NCBI GenBank assembly: GCA_963971225.1
Contig: OZ020269.1
Span: forward strand, 24,962,963 to 25,026,962
From: Melieria omissa
Taxonomy: Eukaryota; Arthropoda; Insecta; Diptera; Ulidiidae
DNA: 64,000 bases
Reading direction: 5' to 3'
Positions 20,137-31,926 of the stretch are shown here, piece by piece. How positions within the stretch are numbered: the first letter of the stretch is position 1; each line of letters starts with the position of its first letter. Under the pieces are notes generated by a model. It saw only the letters and a program-made list of their open reading frames with translations, searched no databases and was not told the origin of the DNA. A program made the position numbers and the translations under genes.

Positions 20137-20736
20137 GCGTTCAAACTGACTCATTTAAACTAGTTTAAGTAAAAAGAGCTTTTTGTTGAACACAACCGTC
20201 CAGACTGCTCAATGAAGTTTAATTTGACAGCAGTTTGTTTACACACAACAAACAAATATTTTTGTAAACTGATGTGCTGGGAGCATAATTCGAGCGAAAT
20301 ATTGGCGCATATTTCATAAACCACGGCATCGTACTCAACTTCATTCAATATTAGACGCCTTGTATTCAGATGCCACAAAAAGGCGATGAATAGAATGAAA
20401 GCAGTGCGAGCAAAACGATAATTTTTATACATTTCAACATTTTCACATTTTCAATGTTTGTTTGGTTTTGTTGTGATAAATTGACAGCTGAATCTGTAGG
20501 GATGTTTTTTCTGGTTTGTGTCTAGGGTGTGCGCTGTATTCAGTTGACAAAAAAGCTTTTTCATAGAAAGCTTTCGGATGCAACCTTGCGTTAAACTCGT
20601 TTCAAAACATGTTAAATGGTTTAACACGTTTAATTTCCAACAACAATTGCATGTGAATGAACAGGTTTTCGAACTGGTTTTGTTCATTTAACGTGTTTAA
20701 GCACATTAAACTCGTTTAAGTCGTCAGTTTGAACGC
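20137..20736. mobile_element. TIR element with TTTAAAC/GTTTAAG subterminal repeats
   Basis: Matching inverted ends GCGTTCAAACTGAC (20137-20150) and GTCAGTTTGAACGC (20723-20736) enclose 600 bp. Nearby flanks include TA or TATT on both sides, so the exact target duplication is uncertain. Degenerate TTAAAC(N)GTTTAA palindromes cluster inside both ends. A minus-strand frame at 20160-20432 (90 codons) is not recognised. Superfamily unknown. Confidence 0.6.
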
Positions 20737-20739
20737 CAT

Positions 20740-21485
20740 ATTACTCTTTCCAATATTTGATGCTTAAGTCGTTTGCGCAAAATTAAAAATGAATGAAAAA
20801 TATCTCGATTAGGATAATTTTTTTTCAGGCAACCATAGAATTTTGTCTAAATTATGTTTTTAAAAAAAGGAAATTACAGTTGAGTGAATGAGTTTCTTAG
20901 TTCGAAGTTTGAGTTTTAAAGAAGTAGTGAAAAATTTCGATACACAGTTTTATGTTGTTCACATTTGTCTCGAACAAAGTGATTTAGTTTTTGTCATTTT
21001 TATATACAACTTTTCATATATGAAACAAGATGGGACCTATTTAAGATCCTCAAGGTATCTGCTTTGGGACCTAAATTCTTTTAGAAATGTGTCTTCCTAA
21101 AAATGAAGCCTATGTTTTATATGAAAAACCGATCTTATATTGATCGGTTTTTCAATATTTAAGTGAATAGATTACTTTGGGCAGACCACGTGATTCGGGC
21201 GGCGATAGAGTACCCAACGCGAAATATGTTATTAGATAATGTTATCTGAGTCTGTAGATAGGACAGACAACATGGTCTTTGATGGTTGAAAGTTATAAAA
21301 GCATATAGCGACATGCTGAATGCAGAGAATTGGAGAACACAAGCGCTAAACAAGAACGTATTGAGGCAAACTTTGATGCAGGCTGAGAGTTTTAAAAGGT
21401 TGTGGTGCCACTGATGATGATGAAGGAATATAAGAAAATTATTACGAAAATAGCTTAAAAGTCAGCACATTTCACTGTGGGCGTA
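20740..21485. other. Non-coding, nothing certain
   Basis: AT-rich DNA. The segment at about 21160-21420 is slightly GC-richer (GGGCAGACCACGTGATTCGG, then GATGATGATGAAGG), looks like decayed LINE 3' sequence, and has no convincing protein match. Confidence 0.3.
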
Positions 21486-21489
21486 ATTT

Positions 21490-22200
21490 ATAATATTCAA
21501 TTGGAAATAATACTTTTATGATGAAGAACCTCTCTTGCTAAAGGACCAATAGCAATAACACCAAAAAATCTTAAACTGAAAATACAAATTTTTTTTAACG
21601 AAAATCCATAAATAGAAACTGACAAAAAATTAAACACATAAATGCAGCAAATCTCAACAGCAGCGAGCAACTGACGAAAAGTGCAGCTGTAAGCGTCTAA
21701 AAAATTGTTGCTACCTCGAATGGCCGCAACGCGAACAACAGCAGCAAGCGCCAGCATGACAACATCGCCACCGCAATGCGTTGCCGTTGTCGCTGCTCCA
21801 TAAACTTCAACAGTCAGCAACAATGCGCTGACTGCGAAATTGAATGTCGCATGTGCCACTGCACTCGGTGGCACATACGACATTCATTTTCTGAGACTAT
21901 GATTTTGGCGACAGCGCCGCCAACTAACACACTGACTTTGTTTACGATTTATGCGGCCGCAAAAACCGCCAGCCAGCGCCAAGGCAGCAGCAGCCGCCAC
22001 CAACAGCAACCAGCAACCGGCAACCGTCCAGCCCTGTCCAGCCGCAACCGCAGCTCACGTTCACACATTCATATTCACATTTGCTTCTACGTTTGCGTTT
22101 GCGTTCATGTTGATTTTCTGTTTGATCAGCAGTTGAGCTAAGCCGCAAATCAGTTGAATTTGTGGCTTAGCAGCAAGCGGAGGAAGTGATTTTCCTGCAA
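21490..22200. other. GC-rich island (candidate regulatory or exon sequence)
   Basis: This block, rich in CAGC/GCAAC words, stands out from its AT-rich surroundings. Frames on both strands encode low-complexity Q/A/C runs and overlap one another, which argues against coding. It contains the 46-nt inverted repeat at 21841-21886. It may be a 5' leader or an enhancer. Confidence 0.35.
21841..21886. other. 46-nt near-perfect inverted repeat
   Basis: TGAATGTCG-C-ATGTGCCAC (21841-21859) pairs with GTGGCACAT-A-CGACATTCA (21868-21886) around an 8-nt loop, with one mismatch. It is too short for a typical animal pre-miRNA (about 60-70 nt or more). A protein-binding palindrome, a small RNA hairpin or a cruciform are alternatives. 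Confidence 0.6.
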
Positions 22201-23491
22201 CAAACACACAACTCAATTGAGAAAAATTTTAAGAAAACCAAATAGAACAAAAAGTGAAGAGACAGAATAAAAATAGAAAAAAATATAATTTCTATTGTTA
22301 ACTTTGTATTGGAACAAAAAGTTAGTAATTTGTTTTTTTATGAAAAATATTTTGAGACATTTTATGGAACTCAAGTGCAGTGCTTGGAATAGCCAAATCT
22401 TTAATTGATTGAAATAAATAAAAGTTGTGTTTTATTAAAAAATATATATAAATATTTTTTAACAATTTCGTAAACCTAAAAATAAGTGCAGAAAAAACCT
22501 ACATCTGCAACGTGACAACACGAAGCCCAAACACACTTTTGACAGGTAGGTGGAAGTGGTGTCTGGTGGCTGACGGCCGGTCTGAACGCAATCCAGCCAG
22601 TTGCAACTAGACCAACCCACACTAATTAACAAACACTCTATTTCACTCAGCTATTTGCATGTGTATGTGTCTGTGCCTTGGCGTTAATTAAACAAACAAA
22701 CAAAAAAATTCAAATTAGGAAAACAGCACTTGTTGCATGTCAAATATTTATGGCCAGTTTGTAAGTGCCTAAGCTGTGCGATTTTGTATGCACTTAGACC
22801 ACTTAAAATATATGGTTTTTACATTTTTGTATTTTTGCGCGTTGTAGTAAAAATCTATAAAAATAGGTTTTAAAATTATTTCTTATACCTTTCTTGTTTT
22901 TGTAGTTAATTATATTTAAATTTTTACAAGTATCAAACGCTTTGCTTTTTATTATTTGCAACTATTTTCTTTCGATCAGAAAATTTTAAAACCTAATTGT
23001 TATTTATAACTCGTAATCGATAACTTTACATTGCTGTGGTTTACTTGTTTTTTGTTGTTATTATTGTATTAACCGCAAATCAGCGCAACGTTGGTGATGG
23101 CAGCACACGTGTTGACTGCACTGTTGCCTTTGCGATTTGCGGAAGACTAATGCGAAGCCAACCGTTCAAATTGTTTTACAACGATTGTAGTTGCTACAAA
23201 AAAATTTGAAAACGAGAAAGTAAATATTTGTGAATAATTATTTAATTATAATTAAAAGAAATTCTCAATCAAACTTTAATTTAAAATAATTAAAATAAAG
23301 TAAATTACAACTAGTTAATTATTCTATATACATGTAATTGTTTACCCTAACTGATTGATTGATTGATTGAGTTACTGTTTGACTCAATCATTCTGGCCCA
23401 AAACAATCCTCTGAAGCTTCAAACATGAAATTTGAACTGTAGGCCACTTTAGAAAATGAATTTCTGCTAAGATATTTTGATATTCAGGGTC
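22201..23491. other. AT-rich non-coding DNA
   Basis: No gene was recognised. It holds a TATAAA-rich stretch near 22430-22460, a GC-richer patch at 22500-22640, a second at 23080-23160, and a (TTGA)4-5 microsatellite near 23352-23370. Confidence 0.4.
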
Positions 23492-23495
23492 TTAA

Positions 23496-23836
23496 CCCTT
23501 CCATTCCCATGTCCAAAATAGTGAAAAAGAAAATTTTCTTTTTAAATAAAATAGCTTAGATACGTTTGGATAAGACAAAAAAATACATACAAAATTTTTA
23601 AACTACCCTCATTTTTATATTGAAAGAAACCACACAAACTCCCCTTTAATTACGCGTGAAACAAATGAATAAATTTGACAAATGACGTTTCGCTAGTGTT
23701 GCTAGGAAAATTAAATAAACAAGTACTACTAATTGACTTTGCTATACAAGTGTTAGAATTTAAAAATAAAAACCTATGTGGTAGGAAAAATATATTAAAC
23801 ATCTGTCACCTACAGGTGACACTGGGAATTGAAGAG
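23496..23836. mobile_element. TTAA-flanked MITE (piggyBac-like, second family)
   Basis: The 341 bp element lies between TTAA at 23492-23495 and 23837-23840. The left end is CCCTTCCATTCCCATGTC; the right end inverted is CTCTTCAATTCCCAGTGTC. Near the right end is an internal palindrome, GTCACCTACAGGTGAC. No ORF. The terminal sequence differs from the CTCTAGAAAGA family at 18.5 and 57-58 kb. Confidence 0.65.
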
Positions 23837-23849
23837 TTAAGGGGCCAAA

Positions 23850-24560
23850 CATAGGTTAAGGTGTTGCTAAGGTAATGTAACGTCATATAATGGACCTATT
23901 GGTTTCAAACTTGGTGAAAATACTCTAAATCAAAACTAATTCAACACATATTTTTTTAGTTTTTAGAAAATCAAAATTTAACTACGTCAACAACGTTAAG
24001 CTTCGTATAAGGGAAGGCTCTGAAAAGAATATGAACCGATGGGCCTATTGACTATTGAAATCTGGTGAAATCGCTTGAAATTAAAAAGAATTTGACAAGT
24101 GTTTTTAGTTTTTTTTAAATCAAAATCTGAAGAGGCCAACAGTGGGTTAATACTTTTTTTTGGAAATATGAATTAATGGCCCAATAGATCTTTAACTCTG
24201 TGAATCTACTAAAAATATTATTTTAATGTTTAATTTTTTTGAACATCAATATCTGACGTGGTCAAAAATGGGTTAATACTTTTACTTTCGAAATATGAAT
24301 TAATGGTCCAATCGCCTCCAAGCTGTGTACAAAATTGCTTTTATTTAAAAAACATAAAAAATTATTATTTAAAAAAAATTAAATTAAAAAAATTTTGACG
24401 CGGTCTACAATGGGTTAAGAGTTTGTATGGGGAAACATAATTTAATGGGCCTATTGACTTTAATTACGATGGAAGTACTTCAAACGAGAAATAATTTGAC
24501 ACATGTTTTTTGCTTTTCCCATCAGGATTTGACGCGATCAACAAAAGGTTAAGGTCAGAG
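23850..24560. repeat. Diverged satellite, six units of about 140 bp
   Basis: GGTTAA or CGTTAAG anchors occur at 23854, 23994, 24145, 24271, 24413 and 24547 (spacings 140, 151, 126, 142, 134). Each is preceded by ATCTGACGYGGTCAACAA-like sequence and followed by ATATGAATTAATGG(C/T)CCAAT-like sequence. Units are diverged, implying an old array. It begins at the right end of the TTAA MITE. Confidence 0.65.
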
Positions 24561-24678
24561 TGGCGTTCAAAACCTACTGGGCTTTGATAAAACAATATGT
24601 AATAAAACAAATATTTTATAAAACAACATAAACAATTATGTTACTTCAATTAAAGTAGCGTATCCTCTAATACCAGAT

Positions 24679-24832
24679 CAGGGGCGGATTCAGAAAAATA
24701 TTTCGGGGGGGGTTTCAATAAGTAATTCTTTAATATTTGTAAAATGCTTTTTAATTTGTATATAGTTTTATAGGCGATCCAAATATTTCGGGGGGGTTTC
24801 AACCCCCAAAACACCCCCTGAACCCGCCACTG
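24679..24832. mobile_element. hAT-type MITE with 8-bp duplication (CAGGGGCGGATTCAG family)
   Basis: The 154 bp element is bounded by CAGGGGCGGATTCAG and CTGAACCCGCCACTG, and flanked by a perfect 8-bp duplication TACCAGAT (24671-24678 and 24833-24840). The interior carries GGGGGGTTTCAA boxes near both ends. A near-identical relative is at 62306-62461. An 8-bp duplication plus CAG...CTG ends indicates hAT. Confidence 0.88.
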
Positions 24833-24840
24833 TACCAGAT

Positions 24841-25045
24841 ACCCTAGTTTCGATTCCCAGCTCGGGCTGGTAAAACACTCGTCTACTTTTAACGCTATCC
24901 TCATGAAGCAGATGAGAATTAGAAGAATTGCACAAGTAGGCTCTTGGCAGGTAATGGCACAACTACCAAGTGTGAAAAAAACTGCTAACCGCAGTTCGAA
25001 TTCGGCGTAAAACTGTAGGTCCCCTGTCCCCTTCTTCAATCCATT
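24841..25045 (+). repeat. tRNA-derived SINE-like remnant
   Basis: A B-box-like GTTTCGATTCCCAGC is followed by a SINE-like body ending GGCGTAAAACTGTAGGTCCC. That ending matches, from memory, the 3' body of a fly SINE. The MITE at 24679 inserted within or beside its 5' part, so the A box is not evident. Family name not recalled. Confidence 0.45.
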
Positions 25046-25099
25046 TGAAATGTGTATTAAAAAAAAAACCAGTGTTACATACACATTTCAAACGGGTGG

Positions 25100-25970
25100 A
25101 ATTTGTGGGCCCACATAGAGACCTAAGTGTGTCTCATACAGAGGAAGCCACTACAACCTACCTGCTATCTATCTTCCAAAGAACTAAACCGGGTCCTATT
25201 TTTACGACTGCCAGATCACTGAAATATATCATCTTCCAAGCAATGGTCAGCGGTTGAAGCTTTCAACTGATTACTTCAACTCTGTCCGATAGTAAAACCG
25301 TTCTTAAGGTCTTAGATTCAGACTCCATGTCTCCTTTACATCTCAGTCTGTTCTAAGTAAGTGTAGATCTTTCAAAGAGATCGCCAATAGCTCCGATTAC
25401 CTGTGTTGGGTACTAGGAACCGCTGGGACATCCCAATCTCAGCGGAACTCGACTGAACTGATCAATCAGCATATTGCATACATTGATATTTCCTTGATCA
25501 ATTGCATACGAAACACAAAATAAATACAAGATGGTATGAGAGTAGCATTTGACACATAGTGCTTCAAGTTTCATTAAAACTTCACTTTAAGCACCAAAGG
25601 AAACTTATTTCCTTAAATAGACACCAAAAGGGGTCTGTTGTTGGGGTTATTAAAGGACATTGTCTTACTAGTATACCCACTCTTCTTATGCTACAGAAGG
25701 GGAATCTTTGCATCCTTACTGAGTGCCTGACTGATCACTGTTCACATGGGTATCATCTCAATAAAATGGGAATTTCCTCATCAGTTGCCTGCAAGAAAAG
25801 TAACCAAAAACCAGAAACTTGTGGTACTCTGTGTTCTATGCCCTGCACTCAGTAAAACAAAGATTTCCCAGTTAGAGGCGGCCGAATTCAGACCCAGAGA
25901 AGATCTTAAACTTAAAACCCAGAGAGTGATAAAACTAATATTTAAAAAGCCTCAACCTAGAGGGTGAAAC
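25100..25970 (+). pseudogene. Decayed RNase H-bearing LINE remnant
   Basis: A LINE-like 3' tail (GACCTAAGTGTGTCTCATAC, then ACAACCTACCT) precedes a second fragment. That fragment keeps RNase H hallmarks across several frames: SDSKTVLK near 25284-25307, LCWVLGTAGTSQ near 25401-25436 (degenerate form of the WxPGHxG motif), then YHLNKMGISSSVACKKSNQK near 25750-25810, from the C-terminal knuckle region. Stops and frameshifts are numerous, so this is an old insertion. Confidence 0.6.
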
Positions 25971-25974
25971 CAGA

Positions 25975-26560
25975 GAAGCCTTAAATAAATTTAATAAAAT
26001 ATAATAATAATAATAGACATGCTAGAAGACTGGGAATGCTCCTGTCTTACCATTCGGACTATCGGCTGTAGGTTCCTTTAATTTGTTCACACTCGGAACT
26101 CTAATGGTTATGAGAAGAAGAAGAAAATGGTCCTAATTGATTTTGCAAAAACTGAAGGAACGAGCAGGAAACTGTGCAACTCTTTCTGTGCAACGGTCCT
26201 GCACTCGTTGGTAAACTCAAAGTCTATCCAGATGATGACTTCTTTCATATCCTGGGGAACTAAAGAGACATGAATATTTTAATTTAACCAGCTTAGAAGC
26301 CACCTTGTTTCTCCATATGCCACACTGTGAGACAACTGTGGGACTGAAACCCCAGATAGGCAGAACTTATTAGTGATAACAAAACCTATATCTCTTTAGG
26401 TGTCAGTTTTAAGAATTTTTGGATCCCAACAAATGATATATACAATCAGTTTAAGTCATGGTTTTGTATAAGAAGAAAATTGTACAATTTTAAGTTCATC
26501 CTCTCTGGATATCTCCGAAGAATTTTTAACAATCTTTGTAGAATTTAACGCTCAAATTTT
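25975..26560. other. Probable further LINE-derived debris
   Basis: Mid-GC sequence with fragments such as TGTGCAACTCTTTCTGTGCA and CCTGGGGAACTAAAGAGACA resembles decayed LINE 3' coding sequence. No frame is clear enough to assign. Confidence 0.3.
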
Positions 26561-27929
26561 GAATACTTATGTATGACTGATCTGATAATAAAACCAGATG
26601 CTGTGAAACTTTGATAGATATTCAAATAAGAAAATATTTGTATGGCTTTCTAGGTCTCCTACAATAAGTAAAAATGAAAAAGTGTAGAATTCAAACACGT
26701 ACGTACAGTACACATTTCTCAAACCGTAGTCAGCTCTACAACTTTTCCACCAGCTGATCGCCGTATCCAATGCGATTACACAAGTGAATTGCTAACTTGA
26801 CAATGAAACATTTTCACTGCGAAGCTGTAAAATTTAAAAATTATGAAAGCAAGAAATTGCATTCGATTGAGGAACCGTTCAGTCAATCAATAAAACTAGA
26901 AACACAAAACAATTGAAAGTCAAGTTTGTTTATGGTTTTATGTCAAATTGGCTCACAACATCTGTGAGCAAATAGAATCAAATAAACATTACACAATTGA
27001 TGAATTATTAATTGACATTAGGACACTTTGGCGCGGTGTCAGTGCGGAAATATGGCAAACAACAAACAACAACAACGCCATACACGACTCTGCAGAGAAA
27101 TTCATTTAAATTCGAATTTAATAGTTTGGCCTTGTTATGAGTTTCGATGGGCTCTTTCTGCAGACTATTGAAAATCTCGACACTTGACAAGCACAACAAA
27201 TCGTCAGCAATCAAATGTGCATAAAAATTCAATCGAGCACAATTGGCAGTTTCCATCGTCAATGTTTGACGTTGTGTAGCCAAATGCTAAAACAGCAAAA
27301 ACAAACGCTAATGAAAAAATTAACAAAACGAAAAGTCACATTGAGTTTGTCGGTTGTCTCAAGTTCAGGGTCAGTGATGCAATAATCTTTATGTACGAAA
27401 GCATGTTTTGTTGTACGCTACGAGGCAGCGGACACAAAACAAAACTTGCAAAAATACAAAAGTAAAAATAAAAATCAACATAAAACTATGGCAGAAGAAA
27501 TATGGCAAATGTGCGCAGGTGGCAGAAGGTGGTTCCACTTGAACTGGAAAATGCGCACAACAAACACTGAGTTGAACACTGGCTGGCCAAATAATATAGT
27601 GTCGTATGTGTTTGAAAGTGACCTCAAACATGCGACAGTGTATTTCAATGTGCGGTGAATGCTAATGTGTCAGTGGTTAAATTGCAATTTATGAAACTTG
27701 TTACAGATTTGTGTGTGGGCTTAAATGAGGCAAGCAATATGCGTCAAAAATAGTCATTGGAAACATCTTCAAACTATATTTGAAAACAACTTTTTTGCAA
27801 GTGGTTATTTTTGTCGCTTTTTGCAATTTTCTTGTTTGGTTTGGAAAACTAGTTAAATAATATATTATACATTTTTAGTTAAATTTTATAGAATTTCAAA
27901 TTATGTTAATAAATTTCAAAACACTTAAA
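26561..27929. other. Non-coding, single-copy-looking DNA
   Basis: No gene, array or element termini were recognised. The part at about 27000-27660 has somewhat more balanced composition, with CAA/AAC runs typical of fly intergenic DNA. Short frames on both strands lack known domains. Confidence 0.35.
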
Positions 27930-28890
27930 TCTAATTTTTATTTTGACAGTTTTTTTATATTTAGTGTTTAAATTAAATTTTGCAATATCTTACTTTCCAT
28001 TTATAACTCATGATTAATTTTTTTTGTTTTCGTTTTAAGTTTTCCACTAAAATTTATAATTTTTTATTTTTAGTTTATATAACTTATTTTTATGGAATTT
28101 TTAATTGTTGTTGTTTAATTTTTGGACTTTTTTAATTTTTGATTTTGACTTTTTAATTTGAAAGTTTTCATTAAAATTTTTAATTAATTTATTTTTTCCT
28201 TTTTAATTTTAAGTTAAGTTAGTCAATTTTTAAAAGTTACTAACTTTTCATTTGAAATGTTTGATGTTTTTTAATTAATTTAATTTATATATTTAATTTC
28301 TAATTGTTTCTAATTCTTACTTTTAATTTTTACTTTTTACTGTATAATAATAATTTTGATTATTTTAGATTTGTGAGTTTAATTTTTAGTTCTTAATTTT
28401 TGTTTTTTTTATTTTTGATTTTGACTTTTTAATTTGAAAGTTTTCATTTTAATTTTCAATTAATTTCAAATTCCAAAAATTTTAAGTTTATTTATTTATT
28501 TTATTTTTATTTATTTTATTTATTTATTTATTTATTTCATTTTTAATTTTTTTATTTTTAGTTTGTAACTTTTGACTTTTAGATTTTAATATTTCATTTG
28601 AAATTTTTAAAGTTTTTTAATTAATTTTAAGCTTTTCACTTTTAATTTTTAATATTTCATTTGAAAATTTTAAAGTTTTTTAATGATTTTAATTTATAAA
28701 TTTGTTATTTTTTAGTTTCTAACTTTTTTTAAATTCTTAGTTTTTAATTTTTACTCTTTACTGTATAATATTTTAATTATTTTAGGTTTAAGAGTTTAAT
28801 TTTTAGTTTTAATTTTTAGTTCTTAATTTTTTGTTTGTTTTTTAATATTTGATTTTGACTTTTTAATATTTTGTATCAGCATTTTTTGTG
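27930..28890. repeat. T-rich degenerate array with higher-order copies
   Basis: Nearly pure A/T with T excess. GATTTTGACTTTTTAAT recurs at 28141, 28417 and 28851, and CTGTATAATA at 28340 and 28761 (421 bp apart), each with similar context. It looks like the reverse complement of the A-rich tract at 940-2620. Confidence 0.6.
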
Positions 28891-28892
28891 TT

Positions 28893-28937
28893 TTAGGAGA
28901 AGTTTGAACCCCCAAAACACCCCTGTGTGCGTCACTG
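28893..28937. mobile_element. Isolated right end of a hAT-like MITE
   Basis: GTTTGAACCCCCAAAACACC, then CCTGTGTGCGTCACTG, matches the right ends of the elements at 24679, 31588 and 51264. The left end was not found; it may have been replaced by the T-rich array. Confidence 0.5.
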
Positions 28938-29386
28938 AGAAATTTCCATTATGACATATTTTCACTTTGCTGGTGTCCATAGTTGATGCGCGCTCAAACA
29001 AAACTGAGTTAAACAATCACAAAACTGTCTGAGAAGTTTTCTTAATATGAGATCTTTCTAACGGCATCTATTGCAACCCGATTGCACTTCTACAATACGT
29101 AATACAGATTATTAAAGCAATAAGTGGCTTTGGAAGTGGAAAGTGGAAAAAATAAGTGATTGCTTTAACCCTGCACATTTAATCCTTCTTTGCATGATGT
29201 AATTTCCGTGAAGAAAAAACATTTTTGTCATATAATTCTTATTGCTTGTGAAGTTCTGATGGTAAAAATGAAGTTTTGTCGAATTTCTGTATCTATGAAA
29301 GAAGTTTTGCGAACAATTTCCGTATCCTGGTGAGAACACTACCGCCAAAATGAAAGTCGGTTTTATCTATGTTTTAGTGTTGGCTA

Positions 29387-29465
29387 CTACGGGGAGTTGA
29401 ACAGAGGTCAGGCGTGAACGTATCGTAATTTAACGCATTAAACAGCTGAGCGACGGCCACCATCA
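29387..29465 (-). repeat. tRNA-like SINE head
   Basis: On the minus strand the sequence runs GGTGGCCGTCGCTCAGCTGT, continues to TTAATGCG, and about 40 nt later reads GTTCAACTCCCCGTAG. These correspond in order and spacing to pol III A and B boxes of a tRNA-like unit of about 75 nt. The stem pairing is poor, so it is a SINE head or tRNA pseudogene, not a functional tRNA. A body would extend toward lower coordinates. Confidence 0.5.
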
Positions 29466-29469
29466 TATC

Positions 29470-30399
29470 ACCATCGCCATCAATAACCAAAATTCTTTCA
29501 CCAAATCGAAATACTTATTGTTTTTTCGATTCTTTTGAAAATACTTTCAATATTATTCAGAAAATTCAGTTAGTAATCAAATGCTTTAACATTAAAAACA
29601 CAACTAAAGAATGAATGACTGTAAAATAGTAAACAGAATAGTTTCCAAATCTATGAAAAGTTAACATTGCATATATGCAATTCTATGCAGCGAAGGGTTA
29701 AAGTTTCAAAAAGAGGTAAAGAAGTGAACCAAGCATCATGACAACTCGATCAATGCAAAAAAGTCACTCATCGTGCTTTTCACCACAGAAATGGAAAACA
29801 ATTCTCCTCCAAGATCACAGAAAAAATGTATGAACTGCAAATATTTGTGCGCTTAAAAGACGCTTTCATCCATTGTACACGCTCTACTCGTACCTGGTGG
29901 CTTCTCTTGAATACTGCCACCACTTCCACCGAATTGTCCGCTTCTACTACTCTCCGAACGTGTGGGAAAACTGTCGTTCAGCATGACCAGAATTTCACAA
30001 AGATCAATTTCGTTTTCTAGGTTAGGGCAGCCAAAATATTGTAGACAACAACAACAACCACAAATCAAATGATTACCGTTTTACTGTAGAGAAACCGAAA
30101 AGATTTTTTGCTTTGCCGAAAGAGAAAAGAAACGCAAAACGTTGCCAAAAGCTAACAAATTTGTAATGCGAAGAGATGAAAATTTGCATGATAACACGAT
30201 TTGTGTTATTGCCATCTTTTTCACATTTGCATGCAAATCATAAACAACAACAACAACAAAGACAATAGTAGCAAAGAAATAAGTTGTGAAAATGGAAAAA
30301 GCGGGCACAGAAAGTGGCCGCGACAACACGACAAACGACCAACGACACAGAACACAAAACACACAGCCACGAAATGTGTGTAACTACAGAATGTAGGGT
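29470..30399. other. Non-coding with AAC/CAA microsatellites
   Basis: No gene was recognised. ACAACAACAACAAC-type runs lie at about 30047-30060 and 30244-30260. At 29690-29700 GCGAAGGGTTAA resembles an inverted TTAACCCTTCGC terminus, and TTAACCCTGC lies at 29167, but the pair is too divergent to call an element. Confidence 0.35.
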
Positions 30400-30790
30400 A
30401 ATTGTGGGATGTGATTTGTGTGCACTGCACGACTTGCTGTGCTGCGCTACGCTGAGGAGGGAGGAGGTTGGCAATATTTTTTTTGGTTAGCCGCATGCGG
30501 CACAAATTGCAGCTGACTGCATTTAGTTATCATCGTTCATCATAGAATTCCGGCAGCAGGTGGCCGGCGGGATGCGAACAATGTTGTTGGCAGTGAAATG
30601 CGCTACGCTGAGTTGCAATTACAATTCAACTGTTCACTGTTCAAATGCGGCGATGGCCACTGCAGCGGCGCGGAAGTAGCCAACGTGGGCGTGTACCGAA
30701 AATTCGTTGAGTGATGAATGGCGCAGCATGGAGAGTGCACACTCCCATCAGATTTGTAGGTAGATATTGTTGTTGCAGTTAAGAATTGAA
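30400..30790. other. GC-richer island
   Basis: Balanced composition (GGCAGCAGGTGGCCGGCGGG, GGCCACTGCAGCGGCGCGG) without a domain-bearing frame. It resembles the other islands and is a candidate conserved regulatory block. Confidence 0.3.
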
Positions 30791-31481
30791 CAAATAGCTT
30801 GAAGTCAAATGTGAAAGAAAAGTTTGACCGAAAAGAAAATACAATAAAAAACTAGCAGAAATTATAATAAAAACAAACTTTAAACTGTTAGGTTAGAAAA
30901 TAAAATTGGAAAAATTAAATTAAATTTTTTTTGCTACTTACATATTTGATTATACAAAAAAATTAATTTAGATTTATTTAGTTCATCTTCACACCTTCGT
31001 AGCCACCTTGAATATGTCATTAGAATAATTTTTTCAAAATTTTTTTTTACAAAAAAAACCAAACCCGCTTTATGAAATAAACTCATTGAATTCATTGCTC
31101 ATTACTCAAGTCACTTAAATTACAAACACAATGTGTAGTCGTTTAAATATTTACTCTACAATATAACAACTTGAAATGAATATTCCAATCGAATTCAAAG
31201 CAAATTAACTCAACAACTCAACTCAACACACACGTAGTGTGTAATCACAATATTTATTGTTTTAGTAATTTGAAGTTGCAAAACTTCATAAACATAAACA
31301 GTGCCTTTGTCAGTTCAGTCATTCAACACAATAGCAGCGCTCAATCAGCCAAATAAACAACTAAAGGAAAACATGACTACAACAAACAACAACAAAAAAT
31401 AGCTAAAAGGCTTTGCCAGTTCAATGACCTCATGTCCATGATTGCGGGTTTTCGATACTCGGATTTGGCGCTACCGGTCTT
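30791..31481. other. AT-rich non-coding DNA
   Basis: No gene was recognised. It holds CAACTCAACTCAAC-like words near 31208-31228 and scattered AACAAC runs. Confidence 0.35.
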
Positions 31482-31587
31482 ACAGAAAATTACAAAGTCG
31501 GCAAATTTTCATAGTTTTTTCCACTTTATATTAGTTGTAAATTTTTCACTTTATTTTTGTATTTTTTGTTATCTTTTTTGGAGTGCA

Positions 31588-31733
31588 CAGTGACGCACAG
31601 AGGGTTTTGATTTGAGGGGGTTCATGCACAATTTTTGAGACCATTTGAAACCAAAGTTGTCATTCACACATTTTGCAACAAACTATTTTTAGAGGGTTTT
31701 GAAACTCCAAAACCCCCCTTGAGCGCACCACTG
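31588..31733. mobile_element. hAT-like MITE (CAGTGACGCACAGAGG family), copy A
   Basis: The 146 bp element has ends CAGTGACGCACAGAGG and CCTTGAGCGCACCACTG and GGTTTTGA/TCAAAACC-like inner boxes. Flanks no longer show an 8-bp duplication. Related in its termini to 24679, 51264 and 62306. Confidence 0.65.
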
Positions 31734-31926
31734 CATGCTTACATCATATGAGTTCCAATAAATTCCAATGTTTTTTTAATATTTTCACGTTATGTTTTTA
31801 TGGCAAATTACAAAGTCGGCCAAGTCACTTTGAACTTCTCTCAATTTTCATAATTTTTTCCACTTTATATTAGTTGTAAATTTTTCACTTTATTTTTGTA
31901 TTTTTTGTTATCTTTTTTGGAGCGCG

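Noticed and set aside
21776..22141. 121-codon ORF in the GC-rich island
   Set aside because: Low-complexity C/R/Q/A composition with equally long frames on the opposite strand and a hairpin inside it. It looks like composition, not coding.
29166..29700. TTAACCCTGC and inverted GCGAAGGGTTAA as ends of a TTAA element
   Set aside because: Only about 8 bp match beyond TTAA and the interior shows no supporting symmetry.
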